Translations under genes and position numbers: made by a program
The notes under the pieces: model-generated
What the model saw: the letters and a program-made list of their open reading frames with translations, nothing else
Told to the model about the DNA's origin: nothing
Databases searched by the model: none
Source: Azospirillum endophyticum
Lineage (GTDB): Bacteria > Pseudomonadota > Alphaproteobacteria > Azospirillales > Azospirillaceae
DNA: 64,000 nt
Reading direction: 5' to 3'
NCBI RefSeq assembly: GCF_016595245.1
Contig: NZ_JAENHM010000030.1
Span: forward strand, 1 to 64,000
In this document: positions 34,308 to 43,058 of the stretch, piece after piece
Numbering within the stretch: the first letter of the stretch is position 1
Layout of the letters: every line of letters begins with the position of its first letter

Positions 34308-34562
34308 ATGCCGTCACGCGACCCCGAACGGCGCGCAGCCGCAAGCCGTGAAGCGATCGACCGCCCTCCGCCCCGTCCGGACGCCGGTCTCGATGGCCAG
34401 GATCCTGACGGTCCGGCGCCGACGCCGGGGGAATTGAATGCGATGTGGAAGCTGAACCGTCTGGAACAGCCGACCTTCGACGATCTGACCCGCGGCCTGT
34501 GCCTTGGCCTCGTCTGGTGCATGGCGATGTGGACGCCGATGTTCGTCAGTGCCCTGACCTGA
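34308..34562 (+). CDS. small putative membrane protein, 84 residues
   Basis: ATG at 34308 has GAGG seven bases upstream. The first half is Arg/Pro-rich and polar. The end has one hydrophobic helix (LCLGLVWCMAMWTPMFVSAL). I see no family match. Expression is uncertain; it lies just after a terminator and converges on the hybrid kinase gene. Confidence 0.45.
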   Translation: MPSRDPERRAAASREAIDRPPPRPDAGLDGQDPDGPAPTPGELNAMWKLNRLEQPTFDDLTRGLCLGLVWCMAMWTPMFVSALT

Positions 34563-34586
34563 CTTGGCTTGGGTGGGCGCGATCGA

Positions 34587-36770
34587 TCACGCGCTTTGTT
34601 GTCTTGATCCACTCTGCTGCGCCTCCGTCGGCCCTGCCTGTGCCAGCGAGCGGATGCGCGTCGCCAGCTGGACGGGGGTGAAGGGCTTCGCCAGAACCGA
34701 CGCGGTGTCGGCGCCCATGTTGGCCAGCGATTCCGGGCTGTAGCCGGATACCAACAGCACACGCAGCTGCGGCCAGCGCTCTCGAATGTGCCGGGCGAGG
34801 TCGATGCCGGAAACGCCGCCGGGCATGACGACGTCCGACACGACCAGATCGAAATCACGGTCGGCCTCCAGCAGGCGCAGCGCCGTCACGCCGTCCTCCG
34901 CCGTCTCGACAGTGAAGCCCTCCTCGGTCAGTCCTTCCACCGTCGCCATCAGCACCAGCGGATTGTCCTCCACCACCAGGAGGCGAAGCGGTCGCCGGTC
35001 GCCCGTCATGGGCGCGACCGGAGCGGGCGCCGGCTCGGACGGCCGGGCGTCGGTCAGCGGCAGGTCGATGCGGACGCGGGTGCCTTCACCGGGCCGGCTG
35101 GCGATCGCGGCAGTGCCGCCGGACTGGCGGGCGAAGCCGTAGACCATCGACAGGCCGAGCCCGGTTCCCTTGCCGACGCCCTTGGTGGTGAAGAAGGGGT
35201 CGAAGGCGCGGGCCATCACCTCCGGCGGCATGCCGGTGCCGCTGTCGGACACTTCGATCCGGGCGGTGCGCGGCTCCGGGCCCGGGGCTGCGGCGATGCG
35301 GATGCCGCCGCCGCCGGGCATGGCGTCGCGTGCGTTCAGCACGAGGTTCAGCACGGCCATCTCCAACTGCACCGGGTCGATGGCGACCATCATCGGCACG
35401 GGGGAGATATCCCAATCGAGGGTGATGTCGGCCTGGACGGAGCGTTCCAGCAGGTCGCCCATCCGGCGCAAGCTGTCGCCCAGATCGACCACGGTCGGAT
35501 TGACCGCATCCTGGCGCGAGAAGGACAGCAATTGCCGCGTCACCTTCTCCGCCCGTTCCAGGGCCGTCCGCGTCCCGGCCAGGAATCGCTGGCCTTCGGC
35601 CGGGAGATGGCGGCCCAGCAGATGCAGGTTTGCAAGCGCCGCGGTCAGCAGGTTGTTGAAGTCGTGCGCGACGCCGCCGGTCAGCTGTCCCAGTGCCTCC
35701 ATCTTCTGGCTTTGGCGCAGGGCCTCCTCGAGCCGCTCGCGGTTGCGGACCTCGTCCGCCCAGCGTTGGACCGCGGCGCTCTCCGAGACGGCACGGCTGT
35801 AGGCCAGCCAGGCGATCAGCGCCAGCGCCAGCGTCGCCGGAGCGACGAAGGCGGCGTCCAACGCCATGTTCCGCCACCAGGAACGGGCGACCTGCGCCTG
35901 ATCCAGCCCATAGACGACATAGATCGGGAAAGCGCCGACCCGTTTATAGGCGAATACACGCTGCAATCCCTGCACATGGCTGGTGCCGGTGCGGTAGATC
36001 CCTTCGTCCGGCTGCCGATGGATTTCGGCTATAAGGCCGCGCCCGGCCGGCAGCGTCGGCAGTGCCGCATTCGGCCTCGATGGGTCCAGGGCCGGAAAGC
36101 GCATCAGGATCGCGCCGTCGTCGCGGACCAGCGCGATGGATTCTCCTTCATCGCCGATGACCCGCCGATAGAAGCTGGAAAAGTAACCGGGATCGAGAAT
36201 GGCGGCGATCATCCCGTCGAAGCTGCCGTCGGGACCGCCGGGACCGCTGCGGCGTCGGCTGATGCCGAAACTCGGCTTGCCGCTGGCCGGGTCGGTGACC
36301 GGACCGGCGATGAGCAAGCCCGAGTCCTGTTCCCGCTGTTCCCGGAAATCCGCGCGGTTGCCGACGTAGCTGTTGCGCGAGGGGTAGACGAGGCTGGAGT
36401 TGCGCACGATCCCATCGGGATCGCTCAGCCCGATGGCGCCGATCTGGGTCAGTTCGCCCTTCAACGTCTTGAGATAGCGGTGCAGGGATTCCGACTTGGC
36501 GATCTCATCCCAACTGCGGCCATGGATGCGTTCGTCCACCCGATCCAGCACTTGAGCCATGGTGTCGAACACTTTCAGCACGTGCTCGTGCAGAATCAGC
36601 GCGTTCTTGCGGCTGTTCCGTTCGGCCTCCTCCTGCGCTTCCCAGCGCTCGCGCCATCCGATGCCGGCGAACAGCACCAGCGGGACGGCAACCGACACCG
36701 CCAACAGGAGGCGCAGGAGGCGCAAGGATCCCCTGTGATCGGTCCGACTGTCGAAATTGGGAAAGGGCAT
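34587..36770 (-). CDS. membrane-bound hybrid histidine kinase with periplasmic Cache-like sensor
   Basis: About 727 residues from the ATG at 36770; an in-frame ATG at 36833 also exists. One membrane helix near 20-45 and another near 305-325 (FVAPATLALALIAWLAYS) enclose a periplasmic dCache-like domain of about 260 residues. A HisKA of the GGVAHDFNNLLTA type, a HATPase (FFTTKGVGKGTGLGLSMVYG) and a C-terminal receiver (phosphoacceptor in LVVSDVVMPGG) follow. The C-terminal receiver suggests phosphorelay to an Hpt protein or self-control. No regulator gene is adjacent. Confidence 0.9.
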   Translation of the reverse strand: MPFPNFDSRTDHRGSLRLLRLLLAVSVAVPLVLFAGIGWRERWEAQEEAERNSRKNALILHEHVLKVFDTMAQVLDRVDERIHGRSWDEIAKSESLHRYLKTLKGELTQIGAIGLSDPDGIVRNSSLVYPSRNSYVGNRADFREQREQDSGLLIAGPVTDPASGKPSFGISRRRSGPGGPDGSFDGMIAAILDPGYFSSFYRRVIGDEGESIALVRDDGAILMRFPALDPSRPNAALPTLPAGRGLIAEIHRQPDEGIYRTGTSHVQGLQRVFAYKRVGAFPIYVVYGLDQAQVARSWWRNMALDAAFVAPATLALALIAWLAYSRAVSESAAVQRWADEVRNRERLEEALRQSQKMEALGQLTGGVAHDFNNLLTAALANLHLLGRHLPAEGQRFLAGTRTALERAEKVTRQLLSFSRQDAVNPTVVDLGDSLRRMGDLLERSVQADITLDWDISPVPMMVAIDPVQLEMAVLNLVLNARDAMPGGGGIRIAAAPGPEPRTARIEVSDSGTGMPPEVMARAFDPFFTTKGVGKGTGLGLSMVYGFARQSGGTAAIASRPGEGTRVRIDLPLTDARPSEPAPAPVAPMTGDRRPLRLLVVEDNPLVLMATVEGLTEEGFTVETAEDGVTALRLLEADRDFDLVVSDVVMPGGVSGIDLARHIRERWPQLRVLLVSGYSPESLANMGADTASVLAKPFTPVQLATRIRSLAQAGPTEAQQSGSRQQSA

Positions 36771-36923
36771 TACCAACCATTGCCAAGGACATGGGCCACG
36801 CCGGCCATTGCCGGCCGATACCTCGTGCACCATGGCCGAAGCATCGGAGGGCGGGCAACTCCGACTTTACGGCAGGGTCGGCGGCAGCCTGGTCAAGCCG
36901 GCCTCCCGGCTCCGGGCGGAGGC

Positions 36924-37673
36924 CTACGGATCGCAGCTACAGGCGCGGGGAACGCGTCCTTCCGCCCAATGGCGCCGACGCCGGAGATTGGAACCATCGT
37001 CGTCCGGGCGCGGCGTTCCGCAGGCAGTGCCGAGCCGATCCCGCAGATCGTCGAGATGGGCATTGGTCAGGACGGCGATGCCGGCGAAGAAGGGCTCCCG
37101 GCAGCGGGTGGCAACCCGGCTGCAGAAATCGGGAATCCAGCGCAGCGGATGGCGGTCGAGAAAGAGGACGGCGTCGACCATACGGCCACGGTCGAGCAAT
37201 GCCGCCAGCAGCACCAGTTCCGCGGCGATGTGATCGTCGGGAAGCCGTTCCAGCGGCGGGCGGCGCAGATCCGCATCCAGTCCGGTTCGCCAGCGCCGCA
37301 AAGAGGTTCCGGCATCGGCTCGCGCCTTCTCGTCCAGCCATGGTGCTTCGGTTGGACAGGTGCGCAGTTCGCCGCCGAGGTGAATGGCGGCGAAGTCGGC
37401 AGCCAGCGGAGAGAGGCAGCGGCGCGTGATCCGCTCCGGCAGGTCGCTGACGACCTCGTCGACCAGGGCGGCGGCCTGCAGGGCGTCGTCGCGGTCCAGC
37501 GCCAGTGGTCCATGGCTGAGCGGGGCATGGCGCAGCCTCGCCATCATGGCGGGAGTGGGCCCTTCGGCGTGCAGATGCGCGAGGAAGCGTAAGGCCTGGG
37601 TGGGACCGGCCGGGTTCATCTCGGCAATTCCGGAGAGGCTGGCTTCGAGAGCGTTGGCACTGGAGGGAGCCAT
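36924..37673 (-). CDS. TorD/DmsD-like molecular chaperone
   Basis: About 249 residues from the ATG at 37673; an upstream start at 37733 is possible. The all-helical pattern and the C-terminal motif PLRWIPDFCSRVATRCREPF match the TorD/DmsD family (consensus H-WxPxF). These proteins bind Tat signal peptides of molybdoenzymes and hold them until cofactor insertion. No molybdoenzyme gene is adjacent, so the client is unknown. Residues 1-60 are Ala-rich and atypical. Confidence 0.75.
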   Translation of the reverse strand: MAPSSANALEASLSGIAEMNPAGPTQALRFLAHLHAEGPTPAMMARLRHAPLSHGPLALDRDDALQAAALVDEVVSDLPERITRRCLSPLAADFAAIHLGGELRTCPTEAPWLDEKARADAGTSLRRWRTGLDADLRRPPLERLPDDHIAAELVLLAALLDRGRMVDAVLFLDRHPLRWIPDFCSRVATRCREPFFAGIAVLTNAHLDDLRDRLGTACGTPRPDDDGSNLRRRRHWAEGRVPRACSCDP

Positions 37674-38022
37674 GACGCCGTCCCCACCATGATGGGGGAG
37701 CGACGGGGCGGCAGCTAGAACCGTGCTCACCACGCTGTTCCTTCCGGCGGTTGGAGCGGGTCGGGCACCTACCGAAACCGGTCCGCATGGGAAGCTGCAC
37801 GAATGAGTTTCGTGTTCTTATGGAAGTCTTGCGGCGTTGCGGTTTTCGAGCCGATCGTAGCCCGAACGTCTGCGCGATCTGTTGGAAGTCTTTACTACCA
37901 ACAGGGATGGCAACGGTCAATGCGGTCGATGGGTCGGGTAAAGGCATGAACCGACAGTTGCGTTGCGACATGATGTCCGGCCTTATCGAAGGGTCCTTTT
38001 CCCGATAGGAGCCCCTGCCGCC
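37674..38022. other. 349-bp divergent intergenic region
   Basis: It separates the TorD-like gene (minus) and the AhpD-like gene (plus). An open frame at 37751-38008 has poor codon pattern and no Shine-Dalgarno. I see no repeat, RNA or clear operator here. Confidence 0.5.
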
Positions 38023-38412
38023 ATGCCGCTTTCTCCCATCGAACAGATCGATGCCGTACCGGAGGTGCGCGCCGTCTACGACGACATCAAGACGACGCGC
38101 AACGTCCCCGACGTGAACAATTTCTGGAAGATGATCGCCCACCATCCGCCGACCCTGGCGCGGACCTGGGAAAGCCTGAAGGAGGTGATGGCTCCCGGCG
38201 CGCTGGATCCGCTGGTGAAGGAGATGATCTTCGTCGCGGTCAGCGTGACGAACAATTGCCAGTACTGCATCCGTTCGCACGAGGCGGCGGCGCGGCGCCT
38301 GGGCATGACGGACGCGCAGTTCGGCGAACTGATGGCGGTGGTCGGCATGGCGAACGAAACCAACCGGCTGGCCGTCGGCTATCAGGTCGAATTGGACGAC
38401 CGGTTGAAGTGA
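38023..38412 (+). CDS. AhpD/carboxymuconolactone-decarboxylase-family protein
   Basis: 129 residues. The redox centre NNCQYCIRSHE (CX2C with a following His) identifies the AhpD-like group, small helical proteins with peroxidase or thiol-disulfide activity. The rest (NFWKMIAHHPPTLARTWESL; LVKEMIFVAVSVTNNC) fits well. ATG at 38023 has AGGAG some 13 bases upstream. Stand-alone gene, convergent with the small gene at 38419. Confidence 0.9.
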   Translation: MPLSPIEQIDAVPEVRAVYDDIKTTRNVPDVNNFWKMIAHHPPTLARTWESLKEVMAPGALDPLVKEMIFVAVSVTNNCQYCIRSHEAAARRLGMTDAQFGELMAVVGMANETNRLAVGYQVELDDRLK

Positions 38413-38418
38413 TCCGTG

Positions 38419-38730
38419 TCAGGCGGCGCGCGGCAGAGGCCGTGCTGCCGCCTCCCTGGCATCTTGTTGCGGGTGCGGGGCCCGGCGCTGGTCCAGGCGA
38501 CGGTGCGGCAGGCCGTTGATCAGGTCGCTGCGGACGATGAAATGGGCGATGCTGCGGCCGTCGTCCAATTCCTCGCTGGCGATGCGCTCCACCCGCACCT
38601 CGACGTCCCAACCGAGCCTGGCCCAGGCGGCGCGGATGCGGCGGGCCAATTCCCTGGCGCCGCGTTCGCTGAAGCTGTCGAGGCGCCCGCTCGACGGGCC
38701 GGGATGGAAACGGGGATGGAACGGGGGCAT
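38419..38730 (-). CDS. small protein of unknown function with a palindromic promoter element
   Basis: 103 residues. The ATG at 38730 has an excellent AAGGAG. A central helix (RGARELARRIRAAWARLGWD) and a two-strand part (VEVRVERIASEELDDGRS) precede a polar Arg/Pro-rich end. No known domain. A 9-base inverted repeat lies 62 bases upstream, in the promoter region, and the XRE-S24 regulator gene is the next one upstream, so control by that regulator is plausible. Confidence 0.65.
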   Translation of the reverse strand: MPPFHPRFHPGPSSGRLDSFSERGARELARRIRAAWARLGWDVEVRVERIASEELDDGRSIAHFIVRSDLINGLPHRRLDQRRAPHPQQDAREAAARPLPRAA

Positions 38731-38791
38731 GGCGGTGTCTCCTTGGCCGGATGCGGAACGCCGGGAATGACCGGCGTTCCATTGCCTAGAG

Positions 38792-38812
38792 AATAATCCA
38801 AAATGGATTATT
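38792..38812. promoter_or_regulatory. inverted repeat, probable operator before the gene at 38419-38730
   Basis: AATAATCCA-AAA-TGGATTATT: two 9-base arms around a three-base centre, strikingly AT-rich for this genome. A looser repeat ATACC-N5-GGTAT follows at about 38829-38844. The pair lies between the stop of the XRE-S24 gene and the start of the small gene. Confidence 0.6.
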
Positions 38813-38849
38813 TCCGCCATTTGAAACCGATACCGAAGTGGTATGACCG

Positions 38850-39527
38850 TCAAGGCTCCTGCAGGCCGACCACGGTGTGAAGGGTATCGAGCTCTTCCAG
38901 CGGCACGGCGAATTCCCGGTCGGCCGGCCGGTATTCGCGCAGGATCACGGCGTCGGTGCTCCGGCGTACGAACTCCTTCACCAGAACCGCCTTGTTGAGC
39001 TTGACCACCACCACGCCGGCCCCCGGCGCAGGCGGCTTGTGCGGGTTGACGTGCAGAAGCTGAGCCGGCCGGAAGCGTGGCATCATCGACTCGCCGACCA
39101 CATACATGGCGTAGGGGTCGCGGGCGTTCTTCAGGTAATCGGGCCGTGCGATCCAGTCGATCGGGCCATCTTCCAGGAACATCTCCTGGTCGCCGCCGCC
39201 ACGCGCCGCCGCGCGCACCGGCATCGAGGCGGCGGGCGCCGCCGGTGCCGGGGCGGCTGGCGTCGTGCGGAGCAGCGGCGGAAGCGCCGGCCGGGCAGGG
39301 CGCCCGGCGGCCGGAGGAATCGCCGATGCGTCGAGGCCGAGCAGGGCCGTCGGCTCCACGCCCAGCGGTCCGGCCAGCTTGACCGCCCAATCGACGGTCA
39401 TCTTGCGCTGGCCGGTCTCCAGCTTGTTGATCTGGGGCTGGGAGGTCCCGGCCAGTTCGGCCAGCTTCTCCTGGCTCAGCCCGGCGGCCTGCCGCAATTC
39501 GCGCATGGTGGTCATGGACTCGTTCAT
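38850..39527 (-). CDS. XRE-family repressor with S24 (LexA/CI-like) peptidase domain
   Basis: 225 residues. An HTH of the XRE type (LRQAAGLSQEKLAELAGTSQ to KLETGQRKMTVD) is followed by a Pro/Ala linker. An S24 fold has the nucleophile Ser in YVVGESMMPRFRP and a candidate Lys in VVVKLNKAVLVKEF. Such proteins repress prophage or stress genes and may self-cleave. The autocleavage Ala-Gly site is not clear, so it may instead be a non-cleaving regulator. ATG at 39527 is chosen; 39515 is possible. A small HTH gene is divergent, 82 bases away. Confidence 0.87.
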   Translation of the reverse strand: MNESMTTMRELRQAAGLSQEKLAELAGTSQPQINKLETGQRKMTVDWAVKLAGPLGVEPTALLGLDASAIPPAAGRPARPALPPLLRTTPAAPAPAAPAASMPVRAAARGGGDQEMFLEDGPIDWIARPDYLKNARDPYAMYVVGESMMPRFRPAQLLHVNPHKPPAPGAGVVVVKLNKAVLVKEFVRRSTDAVILREYRPADREFAVPLEELDTLHTVVGLQEP

Positions 39528-39609
39528 ACCAAAACGGCTTTGGAAAGTCCATTGCGGCGGAATAAATCCGGTTGCGTGCAGAGCCCGGCTTGGTCTAAAC
39601 CATTGCGGT
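39528..39609. promoter_or_regulatory. divergent operator/promoter region between the two HTH genes
   Basis: 82 bases with two inverted repeats: CCAAA-ACGGC-TTTGG next to the XRE-S24 start and TGGT-CTAA-ACCA close to the small HTH start. A switch-like arrangement as in lambdoid cI/cro regions is suggested by layout; binding is not shown. Confidence 0.5.
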
Positions 39610-39813
39610 ATGACGCTCGACGATTGGCTCACCCGGACCGCAACCAAGGAAGAGGCTTTCGCCGCCCTGATCGGGACGAGCCAGGCTGCGGTCAACCGTT
39701 ACCGCCACGGCCGCCGGGTTCCCCGCCCCGCCGTGATGGCCCGCATCGTCTCCGCCACCGGCGGAGAGGTGACGGCCAATGATTTCCACGGGCTGGCGGG
39801 GCTGGGAGCGTGA
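39610..39813 (+). CDS. small Cro-like HTH protein
   Basis: 67 residues. EEAFAALIGTSQAAVNRYRHGRRVPRPAVMARIVSATGG forms a helix-turn-helix with the recognition helix AAVNRYRHGRR, as in short YdaS/Cro-like proteins. It is divergent from the XRE-S24 repressor. No phage genes surround the pair, so it may be a captured regulatory switch. Confidence 0.78.
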   Translation: MTLDDWLTRTATKEEAFAALIGTSQAAVNRYRHGRRVPRPAVMARIVSATGGEVTANDFHGLAGLGA

Positions 39814-39824
39814 ACGCGGACAAC

Positions 39825-39856
39825 AAAAAAGGCCCTTCCCGGCTGGAAAGGACCTT
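39825..39856 (-). terminator. intrinsic terminator of prs
   Basis: On the minus strand AAGGTCCTTTCC pairs with GGGAAGGGCCTT (G-U pairs allowed), followed by TTTTTTG. It starts about 23 bases after the prs stop. Confidence 0.85.
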
Positions 39857-39878
39857 CTTCGAAGAAAATGCGGCCGGT

Positions 39879-40814
39879 TTACGAGAACAGGCTCGACACC
39901 GATCGCTCCTCGCTGATGCGCATGATGGCCTCGGCCAGCAGCGGGGCGATGGCCAACTGGCGGATGTTGCGGGACGCGCGGACCGCCTCGGTCGCCTGGA
40001 TGCTGTCGGTGGTGACCAGCTGTTCCAGCGGCGACACGGCGACGCGGGCGACCGCACCGCCGGACAGGACGCCGTGGGTGCAGAAGGCGTGGACCGACTT
40101 GGCCCCGGCTTCCATCAGGGCGACGGCGGCGTTGCACAGCGTGCCGCCCGAATCGACGATGTCGTCGATCAGGATGCAGCGGCGCCCGTCGGCATCGCCG
40201 ATGATGTTCATCACCTCCGACACGCCGGCGCGCTCACGCCGCTTGTCGATGATCGCCAGGTCGGCGTCCAGGCGCTTGGCCAGGGCGCGGGCGCGCACCA
40301 CGCCGCCGACGTCCGGCGATACGATGGTGACCTCGCCGATGTTCTCGAAGGACTGGCGGATGTCCTTCTCGAAGACCGGGGCGGCCATCAGGTTGTCGGT
40401 CGGGATGTCGAAGAAGCCCTGGATCTGACCGGCGTGCAGGTCCATCGTCAGCACGCGGTTGGCGCCGGCCTGGGTGATCAGGTTGGCGACCAGCTTGGCC
40501 GAGATCGGCGTGCGCGGGCCGGTCTTGCGATCCTGCCGGGCATAGCCGTAATAGGGAATGACCGCAGTGATGCGCCGGGCCGACCCGCGCCGAAGCGCAT
40601 CGATCGTCACCAGCAGTTCCATCAGGTTGTCGTTGGCCGGGAACGAGGTCGACTGGACGACGAACACGTCCTCGCCGCGCACGTTCTCCAGGATCTCGAC
40701 GAACACCTCCATGTCGGAGAAACGGCGGACGCTGGCCTTGGTCAGCGGTACGCCGAGACAGGTGGAGATCGCCTCGGCCAGCGGACGGTTGCTGTTGCCG
40801 GCAAGCACCTTCAT
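39879..40814 (-). CDS. prs: ribose-phosphate pyrophosphokinase
   Basis: 311 residues, full length. Makes PRPP from ribose 5-phosphate and ATP for nucleotide, His and Trp synthesis. Seen: the start [12 protein letters not shown], the flexible-loop Arg-rich segment [34 protein letters not shown] and the PRPP loop [14 protein letters not shown]. It has its own promoter (40895-40923) and terminator. Confidence 0.98.
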   Translation of the reverse strand: MKVLAGNSNRPLAEAISTCLGVPLTKASVRRFSDMEVFVEILENVRGEDVFVVQSTSFPANDNLMELLVTIDALRRGSARRITAVIPYYGYARQDRKTGPRTPISAKLVANLITQAGANRVLTMDLHAGQIQGFFDIPTDNLMAAPVFEKDIRQSFENIGEVTIVSPDVGGVVRARALAKRLDADLAIIDKRRERAGVSEVMNIIGDADGRRCILIDDIVDSGGTLCNAAVALMEAGAKSVHAFCTHGVLSGGAVARVAVSPLEQLVTTDSIQATEAVRASRNIRQLAIAPLLAEAIMRISEERSVSSLFS

Positions 40815-40894
40815 CGGGGTCGGCTCTCTTTGCAGGGAAACGGCTCAAGGCACGTTCGCCGCTCGCGCGCCGGCGCCCCTTGAAAACGCGGCGG

Positions 40895-40923
40895 ACCATA
40901 ACAAAGGGTCGGGCTCGTGTAAA
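40895..40923 (-). promoter_or_regulatory. sigma-70 type promoter of prs
   Basis: On the minus strand TTTACA and TATGGT are 17 bases apart, upstream of prs and pointing at it. Transcription would start near 40888, leaving a leader of about 74 bases. Confidence 0.7.
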
Positions 40924-40945
40924 CGTTCCATGACGGTGTGGTCTT

Positions 40946-40981
40946 TCCCCATTGGGGAATGCCGCCCTGCGCGGGCGGCAT
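40946..40981 (-). terminator. tandem palindromes after pgeF, possible terminator
   Basis: A perfect 9-base hairpin (ATGCCGCCC / GGGCGGCAT) is followed on the minus strand by TTCCCC and a second palindrome TCCCCAATGGGGA. There is no T-run, so it may be an mRNA 3' end or a factor-dependent stop. Confidence 0.45.
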
Positions 40982-41016
40982 GACCACGGGCTTCGCCATT
41001 GCCTGTTCGGGTCGGC

Positions 41017-41784
41017 TCAGTTCTGCAGGACGATGGCCGAAAGGCCGCGGCCGTAATCCGATTCCCCGCGAAGGCAGGATCGGCGGTAGCTGAAAAAGCG
41101 GTCCTCCTCCGCGACCGTGTCGTTGGGGCAGCGCTGGATCACGCTGACTCCGGAATCGCCCAGCCGGCGGGTGACGTAGGCGGCCAGATCGAACAGGAAA
41201 TGCCCGGGCTTGCGGGCGGGCGCGAAATAGTCGCGATTGCGCGGGTCTTCCTCCTCGAAGGGGGCGGGGAACTCGGGCCCGACCTCGTAGGACCGTTGGG
41301 CGATGCAGGGACCGATGCAGGCGACGATCCGGTTGGGCTTGGCGCCCAGCTCCACCATGCGGGCGACGGTCGCCTCGATGACGCCGCCCTTGGCGCCCTT
41401 CCAGCCGGCATGGGCGGCGCCGATCACCCGCGCCTTGCTGTCGGCGAACAGGACGGGGGCGCAGTCGGCGGTCAGGATGCCCAGCGCGATGCCTGCCTGC
41501 CGGGTCGCCATGGCGTCGGCCTTCGGGGCCGTCTCCGGCGTCCAGGGCTGTTCGACCACCACGCAGGTCGGGCTGTGGACTTGGTAGCAGGTGACGAGGT
41601 TGCCGGGCGCCACCTCCATCCGCGCGGCGGCACGGGCACGGTTCTCATGCACGGCCGCGGCGGAGTCGCTGGACCCGAGCCCGCAATTCAGCGACGCATA
41701 GAGTCCGGTGGAAACCCCGCCGGTACGGGTGAAAAAGGCATGCCGGATATGGGTGATGTCGTTCAGCGCGCCGAGTGTGATCAC
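41017..41784 (-). CDS. pgeF: PgeF/YfiH-family protein (polyphenol oxidase, laccase domain)
   Basis: About 255 residues from the GTG at 41784, which follows GGGAAGGA. Family marks: FTRTGGVSTGLYASLNCGLG, YQVHSPTC, LGILTADCAPVLFAD and GAAHAGWKGAKGGVIE, with Cys and His residues forming the metal site. In E. coli YfiH/PgeF corrects L-Ser misincorporation in peptidoglycan; related proteins act on purine nucleosides. It is last in the hldD-lgt-midA-pgeF run, with 130 bases before it. Confidence 0.92.
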   Translation of the reverse strand: MITLGALNDITHIRHAFFTRTGGVSTGLYASLNCGLGSSDSAAAVHENRARAAARMEVAPGNLVTCYQVHSPTCVVVEQPWTPETAPKADAMATRQAGIALGILTADCAPVLFADSKARVIGAAHAGWKGAKGGVIEATVARMVELGAKPNRIVACIGPCIAQRSYEVGPEFPAPFEEEDPRNRDYFAPARKPGHFLFDLAAYVTRRLGDSGVSVIQRCPNDTVAEEDRFFSYRRSCLRGESDYGRGLSAIVLQN

Positions 41785-41914
41785 GAACGCCGTCCTTCCC
41801 TGTTCTGTGACTCCCTTACACCCAACAGGGCAGGGGGCCGCAATGCACGATCCGCCGGAATTGTCTTCGTGGCGGTTGTCGTGCGGTGTCTCCAACCGTT
41901 TTCGTGCTTGCCGG

Positions 41915-43054
41915 TCAGAAGCCCGCCGGTGGGGGCGCATCGGTGAAGGCTCCGGGCGTGGCAAGCGCGACCAGCTTGAACAGCCTGCCCATTTGCGCCG
42001 GATCGATCAAGCGGTCCAGCGCGCCGCGGATGTCCTTGGCCTGGGCCGGGCTGGCCTTGGCCGTCAGGGCGGATGCCCGCTGGACGATGCCGAGGCGGGT
42101 CAGCCACTCTCCCTGCTCGACCGGGCCGAAGGACCGGGCGCCGCCTTCCTGCGCCGCCGCGGCGATGGCGGCGAAATCGACATGGGCCGTCAGATCGGCC
42201 TCGCCCGGCATCTCCAGCACGGGGGCATAGGCGTGGCGGCGCAATGCCTGCAGCGTGTCGCCGACCGCAGGCCCATGGGAATGCCCGTAGTCGATCACCA
42301 GCGCCGCACCCGGCGCCGCAGCCAACCGGGCGCCGATGAGCCGCGCCACCGCCTGCGAGGCGGGGGAGACCTCCACGACGCTGCCCTCGGGCACATCGCG
42401 GAGCGCTTCCGGCACCAGCCGGTTGCCGGAGCTGCCGAAAGCCTCCAGCACGAAACGGAAGCGCGGCTCGTCCGCCATGCCGTCGGGTTGGACATCGACC
42501 AGCCGCTCGAACCAGCCATAGTTGGTCTTCTGCACCTGGCGGATCGGCAGGGCGTCGAAGAACTCGTTGGCGATCAGGATGGTCGGACCGTCCGGCACGT
42601 CCTCCAACCGGTCGTGCCACTGAATGGCATCGCCGAGGATGGGCCGGAGCGTCTCGCGCTGGCGTTCGCGCAAGGCCGGGCTGGTCTCCACCAGATGGAC
42701 GGTGGCGTTGTCGCGGAACAGCGGCAGCACGGCCGCCGCCCGCAGCACGTCGGCCATCAGCGTGCCGCGGCCGGGCCCGAGCTCCACCAGATGGAAGGGA
42801 CCCGGGCCCCCCAGCCGCGCCCAGGTGTCGACGCACCAAAGCCCGACCAGCTCGCCGAACATCTGGCTGATTTCCGGTGCGGTGGTGAAGTCGCCGCCGC
42901 TGCCGAACGGATCGCGGTGCATGTAATAGCCGAAGCGCGGATGACCCAGCGCTTCGGCCATGAAGGCGCCGACGCTGATCGGACCGTCCATCACGATGCG
43001 GCGGGCCAGCAGATGGGCCAGCGTGTCCGGACCGGCGCTCTCGCCCCCCGTCAT
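41915..43054 (-). CDS. SAM-dependent methyltransferase of the MidA/NDUFAF7 family
   Basis: 379 residues. Motifs: GYYMHRDPFGSGGDFTTAPEISQMFGEL, the SAM loop VELGPGRGTLM and IANEFFDALPIRQ. The mitochondrial homologue NDUFAF7 dimethylates an Arg of a complex I subunit; bacterial members are assumed to do likewise. It starts four bases after lgt, the usual alphaproteobacterial order. Confidence 0.93.
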   Translation of the reverse strand: MTGGESAGPDTLAHLLARRIVMDGPISVGAFMAEALGHPRFGYYMHRDPFGSGGDFTTAPEISQMFGELVGLWCVDTWARLGGPGPFHLVELGPGRGTLMADVLRAAAVLPLFRDNATVHLVETSPALRERQRETLRPILGDAIQWHDRLEDVPDGPTILIANEFFDALPIRQVQKTNYGWFERLVDVQPDGMADEPRFRFVLEAFGSSGNRLVPEALRDVPEGSVVEVSPASQAVARLIGARLAAAPGAALVIDYGHSHGPAVGDTLQALRRHAYAPVLEMPGEADLTAHVDFAAIAAAAQEGGARSFGPVEQGEWLTRLGIVQRASALTAKASPAQAKDIRGALDRLIDPAQMGRLFKLVALATPGAFTDAPPPAGF

Positions 43055-43058
43055 GGCG

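Noticed and set aside
37751..38008. 85-codon frame before the AhpD-like gene
   Set aside because: Irregular composition and no start signal. More likely promoter DNA.
38850..39813. Prophage remnant
   Set aside because: Only the two regulators are present. Neighbouring genes are cellular and no integrase, attachment site or structural gene is seen.
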